DNA from: JAAYCU01 sp964401335 | GTDB lineage: Bacteria; Planctomycetota; Phycisphaerae; UBA1845; PWPN01 | Assembly (NCBI GenBank): GCA_964401335.1 | Contig: CAYNYK010000006.1 | Span: 1 to 64,000 of the forward strand | Direction: 5' to 3' | Length of the DNA stretch: 64,000 nucleotides | Part shown: positions 16,773 to 23,705 of the stretch, in pieces | How the letters are laid out: every line of letters starts with the position of its first letter | Numbering within the stretch: the first letter of the stretch is position 1 | The notes under the pieces: model-generated | The model's input: only the letters and a program-made list of their open reading frames with translations | Databases searched by the model: none | Told to the model about the DNA's origin: nothing | Position numbers and translations under genes: made by a program

Positions 16773-18137
16773 ATGTACGTAAGCCCACAGTGGAAACGTT
16801 CCGATAACTCGTCATCCTCCGCGACGGCCGTGCTGGAACCGCCGAAGGCCGAGGCTCCCGAGCCATCAAATGATGCCTTCAAGCCGATGCCTCCCAAATC
16901 CCTGGCCGAGGCCGGGTTGACCAATGAAATGGTCGACGCCCTGATTTTCAAATACCTCTTGACTACTGGCTCAGCTCTCGGCGCCCTGATCGCCCGAGCT
17001 CTGGCCTTACCCCACCCGTTGATCGTGGAACGGCTGGCCGACCTCAAACAACAGCAATTGGCCGGTTACGCCGGCGCCGGCTCGCTTGGCGATTTTACCT
17101 ACACCCTTACCGATGCAGGACGCGACCGAGCCCGTCGGCTCATGGAGGAAAGCATGTACCTGGGGGCCGCTCCCGTGCCGCTGGCCACCTATTGCCAGGC
17201 GGTCAAGGCCCAATCCATCACCCATGAAAAACCCGACCGTGAAGATCTTGAACGGGCCTTCGCGGACCTGCTGATCAACGAAAAAATGTTCGCCACCCTC
17301 GGGCCGGCCATCAACTCCGGGCGCGGCATGTTCCTGTACGGTTTTCCGGGTAACGGTAAAACCAGTATCGCCGAACGTATCACCCACTGCTTCGGCAGCG
17401 AAATCTACATACCCTACGCCATTCACGTCGACGGCTTTATCATCAAACTTTTCGACGCTGAAATTCACGAAAAAATCCCCCAGCCGACAGGCGGCATCCT
17501 CAAAACCGAGCAACTCGATGAACGCTGGGTCAAAATCAAACGCCCCACCGTCGTGGTCGGCGGCGAACTGACTATGGACCAGCTTGAAATCCGCTATAAC
17601 ACTACCACCAAGGTCAGCGAGGCCTCCATCCAACTCAAGAGCAATTGCGGCACCCTGGTCATCGACGACTTCGGGCGCCAGCGCATGAACCCCTTTGAAT
17701 TGCTCAACCGCTGGATCGTGCCGCTCGAAAAACGTTTTGACTTCCTCTCTCTGGCCAACGGCATCAAAATCCAGGTGCCGTTCGACCAGTTGCTGATTTT
17801 CTCCACCAACTTGGAGCCGAAAGACCTCGTCGACGACGCCTTCCTTCGCCGAATTCCATACAAGATCGAGGTGACCAACCCCTCGGAAGAGGAATTTCGC
17901 GAATTGTTCAAGATCATGTGCAGGATCATCGGCTTTGAGCACCGAGAGGATTTGATCTCCGAACTGATTGACAAGCATTATCACCAGACCGGCCGGCCTT
18001 TCCGTTGCTGCCAGCCTCGCGACCTGCTCCTGTTGGCCAAGAATCAATGCCAGTATAACCACCTGCCGCTCGAATTGACCCGCGAAAACCTCGATTTCGC
18101 GGTCAGCGTTTATTTCACGGCCATGGAAGGAACGTAA
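16773..18137 (+). CDS. Winged-helix AAA+ ATPase
   Basis: The 454-residue protein has a low-complexity N-terminus (Ser, Pro, Glu), then a region about 55-130 that reads as a winged helix-turn-helix. The AAA+ module follows: Walker A GFPGNGKTS at 190-198, Walker B TLVIDDFGRQ, sensor-1 LIFSTNL, and an arginine-finger-like FLRRIPYKIE. I do not recognise a named family; similar ATPases seem common in planctomycetes but have no assigned role. A remodelling or regulatory function is possible. I chose 16773 because AGGTG precedes it; an in-frame upstream ATG at 16668 adds 35 low-quality residues. Confidence 0.8.
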   Translation: MYVSPQWKRSDNSSSSATAVLEPPKAEAPEPSNDAFKPMPPKSLAEAGLTNEMVDALIFKYLLTTGSALGALIARALALPHPLIVERLADLKQQQLAGYAGAGSLGDFTYTLTDAGRDRARRLMEESMYLGAAPVPLATYCQAVKAQSITHEKPDREDLERAFADLLINEKMFATLGPAINSGRGMFLYGFPGNGKTSIAERITHCFGSEIYIPYAIHVDGFIIKLFDAEIHEKIPQPTGGILKTEQLDERWVKIKRPTVVVGGELTMDQLEIRYNTTTKVSEASIQLKSNCGTLVIDDFGRQRMNPFELLNRWIVPLEKRFDFLSLANGIKIQVPFDQLLIFSTNLEPKDLVDDAFLRRIPYKIEVTNPSEEEFRELFKIMCRIIGFEHREDLISELIDKHYHQTGRPFRCCQPRDLLLLAKNQCQYNHLPLELTRENLDFAVSVYFTAMEGT

Positions 18138-18300
18138 GCCGGCCTATACCCTGCTTCATCCTGATTAACGTGCCCTCAAAGCCACAAACCGCTATAATCA
18201 TTTTTGTTGCGCCCATGCAACCGGATCATGGCTGCGTTAGGGAATCCTGTCGCGTGATCCGCTTGATGAAACAAACCGGATTCCCGCTTCGAGTTAAAAA

Positions 18301-18726
18301 ATGAGCGACCAGAAGTGGTACATGGGAGGATTGCGTTTTTCCTGCACCCAATGCGGCCATTGCTGCACCGGCGCGCCCGGCTACGTCTGGGTCAGCCGCG
18401 AGGAAATCCGCCGCATCGCCGAGTTCCTCGATAAGGACGAACCATGGCTGGGCAAGGACCACCTGCGTCGGGTGGGTTTCAAGTATTCGCTCACGGAACG
18501 AGCCAACGGCGATTGCATCTTCCTGAGTTCCGACGGCAAAGGCGGCCGCGGATGCAGTATTTACCCGGTTAGGCCGCTGCAATGCCGCACCTGGCCCTTC
18601 TGGTCGCATAATCTGAAGTCCCCGGCCCATTGGCGCCAGGCCGGCGAAAACTGCCCCGGTATGAACAACGGCAAGGAATACGACTTCGAGCAGATCGAGC
18701 AAATCCGGCTCCAGAAGTCATGGTAA
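18301..18726 (+). CDS. YkgJ-family cysteine cluster protein (first of pair)
   Basis: The 141-residue product has the CTQCGHCC metal-binding motif near residues 15-22. A second cluster, GCSIYPVRPLQCRTWPFW, follows near 82-99, and a last Cys is in NCPGM. This is the UPF0153/YkgJ zinc- or iron-binding fold of unknown function. There is no signal peptide. The start has no clear ribosome site. Its last seven bases overlap the next gene, which encodes a second, diverged Cys-cluster protein. The pair is probably one operon. Confidence 0.9.
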   Translation: MSDQKWYMGGLRFSCTQCGHCCTGAPGYVWVSREEIRRIAEFLDKDEPWLGKDHLRRVGFKYSLTERANGDCIFLSSDGKGGRGCSIYPVRPLQCRTWPFWSHNLKSPAHWRQAGENCPGMNNGKEYDFEQIEQIRLQKSW

Positions 18727-19220
18727 ACGCACCCGAGGCCAGCATCCTTTTGCCTGTGAACAACGACGATTTCTGTTATGCCGTCCTCTCCGAAATCGCT
18801 GCGCGTCCTGAAATCGCGGTGGCCATGGAAACTTTCTACCGGCAACTCGATCGGGAGATCGCCAGTCATAACCCCATCTGCCGAAACCGTGGCCTATGCT
18901 GCGATTTCGAGCGGTGGGGCCACCGCCTCTATGTCACCACTCTGGAGATTGCCTATTTCCTGGGCGGAATCGAAACGCTTCCCGCGATTGGTGCGGATCG
19001 CTGCCCCTTCATCATCGACGGCCAATGCGCGGCGCGTTCGCGACGCCCGATGGGCTGCCGGATTTTCTACTGCGACCCGGTTGCTAAGGATTGGCAAGGC
19101 CCGCTCACCGAACAATACCTCGCCCACCTGCGCGACCTGCATGTGAAATTAAACGTGCCCTACCTGTATATGGATTGGATGGCCGTCCTGAAACACCTGT
19201 ATACAAAACGCGCATCTTGA
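18720..19220 (+). CDS. Cysteine cluster (YkgJ-like) protein (second of pair)
   Basis: The 166-residue product starts at ATG 18720, overlapping the stop of the upstream gene. Conserved-looking cysteines lie in NPICRNRGLCCDFERWG, in ADRCPFIIDGQC and in MGCRIFYCDP. This matches the YkgJ arrangement of three Cys groups but with larger spacings than its neighbour. Function is unknown; metal binding is inferred. Translational coupling suggests the two proteins act together, perhaps as a heteromer. Confidence 0.82.
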   Translation: MVNAPEASILLPVNNDDFCYAVLSEIAARPEIAVAMETFYRQLDREIASHNPICRNRGLCCDFERWGHRLYVTTLEIAYFLGGIETLPAIGADRCPFIIDGQCAARSRRPMGCRIFYCDPVAKDWQGPLTEQYLAHLRDLHVKLNVPYLYMDWMAVLKHLYTKRAS

Positions 19221-19439
19221 AATCTGCATTGCTCCTTCAATCCCGACACCCCCGGCACGGAAGGGGCGAGGCGAAGTCCTCCTTGCCGATAGACGTCACG
19301 GAATCATTGCTGAATCCAGACAAATAGATTCCCCTAATATGCCAAAGCATAATGAGCGGCGGTTGCGGACATGCCATCCGGCAATCGATTCAACATTTCA
19401 GCCTCTATGCCAGGGACGCGGAGGGGAGAGATTCCCCAA

Positions 19440-19477
19440 GGGATAAGGGCCACCCCCAAGCCTTTATCCCATTTTTA
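19440..19477 (+). terminator. Probable intrinsic terminator
   Basis: GGGATAA at 19440-19446 pairs with TTATCCC at 19464-19470 and is followed by ATTTTTA. It lies 220 bases after the Cys-cluster pair. Confidence 0.55.
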
Positions 19478-19516
19478 TGTGAGGTACGGACATACTCGTG
19501 AATTAAGTAGTGGCCG

Positions 19517-19572
19517 GGTGGCATGGGCAGGTTCGATCCCGTTGTGGTTTAACGGGATCGAACCTGCCCGTG
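19517..19572. repeat. Palindromic element, family 2, copy 1
   Basis: It starts with the family core GGTGGCATGGGCAGG and forms a 22-bp stem. Nineteen of these base pairs are perfect (19525-19543 with 19551-19569) around a 7-base loop. The inner arm (TTCGATCCCGTT) differs from the TTGTC type found in the other copies. Confidence 0.8.
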
Positions 19573-19767
19573 CATCGCTCCGACGATGAAAGCTTTTATC
19601 GCCCGCTTTTTCTCGCAAAATTAACAAGGCGGGTCACTCCATTCTGCCATCGAAAGAAAAGCGGCGTAGCGGCCGCCGCACTCCAAAACACAACAGCTAC
19701 GGCACCGCAATCAACAGTTAGCGCCGACTTATCCATTACACGATCGGAGCATCATTCCGACGCCACC

Positions 19768-19796
19768 TTGCGGCTGCTGTCATCCCGGACCATAAT
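19768..19796 (+). promoter_or_regulatory. Promoter of the deacetylase-nagB-like operon
   Basis: TTGCGG (19768-19773) and CATAAT (19791-19796) have a 17-base spacer. Transcription would start near 19803, about 34 bases before the start codon. Confidence 0.55.
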
Positions 19797-19836
19797 TGTA
19801 TACGCTGGACCACGGCGTATTTGTAAGGATGGTTCC

Positions 19837-20601
19837 ATGAGCGAAAATCCCGTCGCCCTGAGCATCTGCACCCACCCTGACGACACCGAGTTCATGTGCG
19901 CCGGCACGCTGGCCTTGCTGCATGAAAATGAATGGGACATCCACAGCGCCACCCTGACGGCGGGCGATTTGGGATCGGCGGAGTACACGCAAGAGCAAAT
20001 CGCCCAGATCCGCCCCGCCGAGTCGGCCCGAAGTATCGCCCTGCTGAACGGCACGTACCATTGCCTGCATTGCCCGGATATCTGGATCGCCTACGATCGG
20101 CCCACGCTGACCAAAACGGTCGAACTGATCCGCAAGGTTCGCCCGCGAATCGTCTTCGCCCCCAGCCCGCGGGATTATATGATCGACCATGAGACGGGCA
20201 GCCGTATCGTCCAGATGGCCACCTTCGCGGCCGGCGTGCCTCTGCTCGAAACGCCGGGCTACGCGGCCATCGACTATCTTCCCCATGTGTATTACACCGA
20301 CGCCGTCGAGGGTAAGGACATTTTCGGCGACCCGATCGAACCGCGCGTGCTGGTGGACATCTCCGGCGTCATCGAGGTCAAGGAAAAAATGCTCTGCTGC
20401 CACGAGAGCCAGCGGAACTGGCTGCTCAAGCATCACGGCATCGACGAATACGTCATGACCATGAAAAATCTGGCCGCCGATCGCGGCAAACGTATCGGTC
20501 GGCCTTACGCCGAGGGCTTTCGTCAGCACCTCGGCCACGCGTATCCGCAGGACAATATCCTGAAAACCGTACTGGGCGGTCTGGTTCACGAAAGGAAATG
20601 A
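19837..20601 (+). CDS. PIG-L (LmbE-like) family deacetylase
   Basis: The 254-residue cytoplasmic protein has the family zinc motif THPDDTEFMCAGT near residues 12-24 and YMIDHETGSRIV near 114, which supplies another His. PIG-L enzymes remove the acetyl group from N-acetylglucosamine-containing molecules. Family length is normal. AAGGA lies before ATG 19837. Three bases separate it from the NagB-like gene, so they form an operon. A pathway in which an amino sugar is deacetylated and then deaminated or isomerised is a natural inference. Confidence 0.9.
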   Translation: MSENPVALSICTHPDDTEFMCAGTLALLHENEWDIHSATLTAGDLGSAEYTQEQIAQIRPAESARSIALLNGTYHCLHCPDIWIAYDRPTLTKTVELIRKVRPRIVFAPSPRDYMIDHETGSRIVQMATFAAGVPLLETPGYAAIDYLPHVYYTDAVEGKDIFGDPIEPRVLVDISGVIEVKEKMLCCHESQRNWLLKHHGIDEYVMTMKNLAADRGKRIGRPYAEGFRQHLGHAYPQDNILKTVLGGLVHERK

Positions 20602-20604
20602 CTC

Positions 20605-21534
20605 ATGGCCCGCAAACTCAGCCTGCTGGCGGCGGAATGGTGGGATTATACCACGGTGGACGACGCGATCCTCAAGGACGCGGCCAAACTGACGGTCAAA
20701 GACATGCAGGGCATGGCCCGCGAGGGATTCAAGATCGTCTTCTACGACACGCTGGAGGATTTCTACCTGGCCGAGGCCTTGGAATACATCACCGCCTGGA
20801 AGCAGGCGACGGCGGATAACCCGGTGGGCATTTGCGGACCGATCGGCCCGACCGAGCAGTTACCGCTGGTCGCCCGGATGGTCAACGAGCTGGAGCTGAA
20901 CCTCAAGCACGCCCATTTCTGGGGCATGGACGAATGGTACGCCGACGGCCGGGAGGTACCGGTCACCCACCCGCTGTCTTTCGAACGGACCGACCGGGAA
21001 CTCTGTTTCAACCGCATCCATAAAAAGTTGCGCATGCCGGAAGCTAATCTGCACTTCCCCAAGGCCGACACGAAACCCTACATCAAAAGCTGGGAAGGCG
21101 TGCGTTGCGCGGTCATGCAGGGCGGCCAGGGCGACGTCAAGCACTGGGCGTTCAACGATCCGCTGCCGCGCAAGGGAAAATACAAAGACCAGCCGCCCAG
21201 CCCGGCGGAATATCGCAAACTCTCCACCCGCGTGGTGGATTTGCACCCCGGCACCGTCCTGCAGAACGCCCGCACCAGCGCCGCGGGGATGATCAGCCTG
21301 GTCCCCACGCAAGCCTTGACCGTCGGGCCGCTGCAGACCTGGCAGGCGGAAAAAGTTTCGATCTGGCATCCCGGTGTACACGACAACCCGTTCGGGATGC
21401 GGCTGACTACCTTGATGATCGGCAAAAAAATCGCCGACAGCGCCGTGCCCATGTCCCTGCTCGCGGACCATCCCAATGTGCAATTCAATTTCTACCGTCC
21501 GGCGATACGGCCATGCGGAGTGGAGATGCATTGA
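20605..21534 (+). CDS. NagB-like (glucosamine-6-phosphate deaminase/isomerase superfamily) protein
   Basis: The 309-residue protein is longer than typical NagB (about 260). FWGMDEWY corresponds to the FNMDEY motif with the catalytic Asp. GGQGDVKHWAFNDP corresponds to GIGxDGHIAFNEP: the His is kept, but the ring-opening Asp position holds Val (Asp is one place earlier) and the following Glu is Asp. So the reaction may differ from standard deamination. It is co-transcribed with the PIG-L deacetylase. AAGGA precedes ATG 20605. An enzyme of amino-sugar catabolism is likely, exact substrate unknown. Confidence 0.8.
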   Translation: MARKLSLLAAEWWDYTTVDDAILKDAAKLTVKDMQGMAREGFKIVFYDTLEDFYLAEALEYITAWKQATADNPVGICGPIGPTEQLPLVARMVNELELNLKHAHFWGMDEWYADGREVPVTHPLSFERTDRELCFNRIHKKLRMPEANLHFPKADTKPYIKSWEGVRCAVMQGGQGDVKHWAFNDPLPRKGKYKDQPPSPAEYRKLSTRVVDLHPGTVLQNARTSAAGMISLVPTQALTVGPLQTWQAEKVSIWHPGVHDNPFGMRLTTLMIGKKIADSAVPMSLLADHPNVQFNFYRPAIRPCGVEMH

Positions 21535-21544
21535 CCCGGGGAGC

Positions 21545-22531
21545 TTACGTCTGAATCGTAGGAACGCGGGATCGCTCCACCTCCGGCTGGTGGCGCGTGG
21601 CGGCCTTTTTTCTGTTCGCGGTGATATGCTCCCGCACTACATACAGCGGGCGGTGTTTGACCTCCTCGAAAATACAGCCGATGTACTCGGCGATGACCCC
21701 CAGACAAAGCAATTGCACGCCTCCGAGAATCAGCACGGTCAGAATCAAGGCGGTCCAGCCGGGCTCGATAGGCCAGCCGGCCAGACGGGCGTAGAGGATA
21801 TAAACGGCATAAGCCAGGCCCGCCAACAGCGTCAGCAGCCCCAATACGGACGCCAGCCGCAGCGGCACGCTCGAAAACGCCAACACCGCATTCAAGGCCA
21901 TACGCCCCGTCTGCCGCACCGTGTACGCCCGGTGCCCGGCAAAACGCTCGGCCTGGCTGTACGGGATGCCCGTCTGCCGGAACCCCAGCCAACTGAGCAT
22001 GCCCCGGATAAAGCGCGCCCGCTCCGGCATCTTCCGGAAGGCCTCGACCACCCGACGGTCCATCAGCCGAAAGTCCGCCGCCTCCGACGGCACGCGAACC
22101 TTCATCAGCGCGTTAATGAACCGATATCCGAACCGCGTTCTGGCCCCTTCGCGATAGGCATAAACGATATCGAAACCGGCCCGCCACTGGGCGACGAACT
22201 GCGGGATCATCTCCGGCGGATGCTGCAAGTCAGCGTCCATGACCACCACCGCGTCGCCCCCGGCATAATCGATACCCGCCGAGAGCGCCGCCTGGTGCCC
22301 GAAATTGCGCGACAAGGCCACCACCTGTACCCTTGCGTCCTTCCCCACCAGTTGCTGCAAACGCTCAAGGGTACCGTCCGTGCTGCCGTCATCCACGAAA
22401 ACGAATTCGGCATTATCGATGCTCAGATGGTGATCGGCGATGATACCTCGGATCACTTCGTCAAGCCGACGATAGAGCTCGTCTACGTTCTCTACTTCAT
22501 TGCGACAGGGAATGACAATGGATAAAAGCAT
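21545..22531 (-). CDS. Family 2 glycosyltransferase, dolichyl-phosphate mannosyltransferase-like
   Basis: The 328-residue protein has an N-terminal GT-A domain starting LLSIVIPCRNEVENV, with VFVDDGSTDGT and the metal motif MDADLQHPP. Two membrane helices follow at about 235-255 and 265-290. This matches the DPM1/ArnC/GtrB group, which loads a sugar onto undecaprenyl phosphate at the cytoplasmic membrane. Sugar unknown. Its ATG overlaps the panB stop by one base (TGATG), so it is translationally coupled to panB, an unexpected pairing functionally. Confidence 0.92.
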   Translation of the reverse strand: MLLSIVIPCRNEVENVDELYRRLDEVIRGIIADHHLSIDNAEFVFVDDGSTDGTLERLQQLVGKDARVQVVALSRNFGHQAALSAGIDYAGGDAVVVMDADLQHPPEMIPQFVAQWRAGFDIVYAYREGARTRFGYRFINALMKVRVPSEAADFRLMDRRVVEAFRKMPERARFIRGMLSWLGFRQTGIPYSQAERFAGHRAYTVRQTGRMALNAVLAFSSVPLRLASVLGLLTLLAGLAYAVYILYARLAGWPIEPGWTALILTVLILGGVQLLCLGVIAEYIGCIFEEVKHRPLYVVREHITANRKKAATRHQPEVERSRVPTIQT

Positions 22532-23388
22532 CAGGACACTCGACCGGCGGAAACGAGTTTTTCGTATTCACCGGGATTCATGGGAATGGCCTCGGCTTCC
22601 GTCGGGAATCGCCCGGTGTGGATATCCTCGACATAGGCCGCGAACGCCGACCGCATCACCTCCGCGAGGTTTGCATATACTTTGACCCGACGGGGAGGAT
22701 GCCCTCCGCCCCAGCCGATCATATCGTGCAAAACCACCACCGTCCCATCGCAGTGCGGGCCGGCCACGCATCCGATCACCGGCAGGGACGTTTGGGCGGT
22801 GATCTCCCGGGCCGCTTCGCCGGCCACGGCTTCCAAGAGAAGCATGATCGCCCCGGCCTGCTCCAGAATCCGGGCATCTTCAAGAAGCTGCCGGGCCTGC
22901 TCGGCCGTCTTGCCCCGCGCCCGATACCCGGTCGTGGAATCAATGTGTTGCGGGAGCAGCCCGAGATGCGCGACCACCGGCACCCCCGCATCACGAAACG
23001 AGGTCACCAGCGCGGCGTCCTGGCCGGTGACTTCCACTTTGAGGGCGTCACAGCCGGCGTCGTGGATGAAATGCCGTGCCCAGTTCAGTCGTGCTTGCGG
23101 GTTCATCCGCATACATTCAAACGGAAAATCCCCCAGTACAAAGGCATTCGGCGCCCCCCGCCGGACGGCCGCCGTCAAATGCAAAAGCACATTCGGCGGC
23201 GTGCCCCGCGTATTCGGCAACCCCAGCACCACCTCGCCGGCGCTGTCGCCGACCAGCAGTACTTCCACGCCGGCCTGTTCCATGATCCTGGCCGTGGCGA
23301 AATCGTAACAGGTCAAAACGCTGAATTTCCCGCCGGCCCGCTTGCGGTCCCGCAAATCGTCAAAAGTTATTTTGCTCGTTATCGACAT
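22531..23388 (-). CDS. panB: 3-methyl-2-oxobutanoate hydroxymethyltransferase
   Basis: The 285-residue enzyme makes ketopantoate, the first step of pantothenate and coenzyme A synthesis. TCYDFATARIMEQAGVEVLL, VGDSAGEVVLG, LGDFPF, VEVTGQ and GHLGL-type (VVAHLGLLPQ) segments follow the family in order. I start at 23388 (MSITSKITFDDL), where family similarity begins; the 23-residue upstream extension is low quality. The ribosome site is weak. Length is normal. It is followed by a coupled glycosyltransferase gene. Confidence 0.95.
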   Translation of the reverse strand: MSITSKITFDDLRDRKRAGGKFSVLTCYDFATARIMEQAGVEVLLVGDSAGEVVLGLPNTRGTPPNVLLHLTAAVRRGAPNAFVLGDFPFECMRMNPQARLNWARHFIHDAGCDALKVEVTGQDAALVTSFRDAGVPVVAHLGLLPQHIDSTTGYRARGKTAEQARQLLEDARILEQAGAIMLLLEAVAGEAAREITAQTSLPVIGCVAGPHCDGTVVVLHDMIGWGGGHPPRRVKVYANLAEVMRSAFAAYVEDIHTGRFPTEAEAIPMNPGEYEKLVSAGRVS

Positions 23389-23484
23389 GCCATCAGGATA
23401 CGCTTGCCCCCACCGGTTGACAAGAATCCCCCCGCCCCGCCGTTTCGCACACCCCACACGCCCATCGCGTAAAAAACCCTCACT

Positions 23485-23512
23485 TTGTGACGCATGTCGG
23501 AAAGGTTATAAT
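23485..23512 (+). promoter_or_regulatory. Promoter of tRNA-Arg
   Basis: TTGTGA (23485-23490) and a consensus TATAAT (23507-23512) have a 16-base spacer. Transcription would begin about 33 bases before the tRNA. Confidence 0.7.
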
Positions 23513-23551
23513 CATGAATATAGGTGTTCGCATGACCTGCAATCACTCGTT

Positions 23552-23625
23552 GCGCCCGTAGCTCAGCAGGATAGAGCACCGGTTTCCTAAACCGGGGGTC
23601 ACAGGTTCGAATCCTGTCGGGCGCG
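23552..23625 (+). tRNA. tRNA-Arg (anticodon CCU)
   Basis: A 74-base cloverleaf: acceptor GCGCCCG/CGGGCGC, D-arm GCTC...GAGC, anticodon stem CCGGT/ACCGG with loop TTCCTAA giving anticodon CCT, and T-arm ACAGG/CCTGT with loop TTCGAAT. The discriminator base is G. CCA is not encoded. It reads AGG codons. Confidence 0.97.
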
Positions 23626-23643
23626 TTACATCGAACCCAAAAA

Positions 23644-23679
23644 AACGACGCGCGGGGGGGTTGAGTCCCGCGCGTCGTT
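23644..23679. terminator. Terminator between tRNA-Arg and the GH38-like gene
   Basis: A perfect 13-bp stem (AACGACGCGCGGG with its complement) encloses a 10-base loop. It lies between convergent transcripts and could serve both, though the T-runs are short. Confidence 0.7.
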
Positions 23680-23705
23680 CTATTCATCTTCACCGCAACG
23701 TCGGA

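Larger units (their letters stand above)
19221..19836. other. Intergenic region with terminator, repeat and promoter
   Basis: No conserved coding frame is visible. It contains a terminator-like hairpin (19440-19477), a palindromic repeat (19517-19572) and the promoter of the deacetylase gene (19768-19796). An open frame running through it into the deacetylase is not protein-like. Confidence 0.7.
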
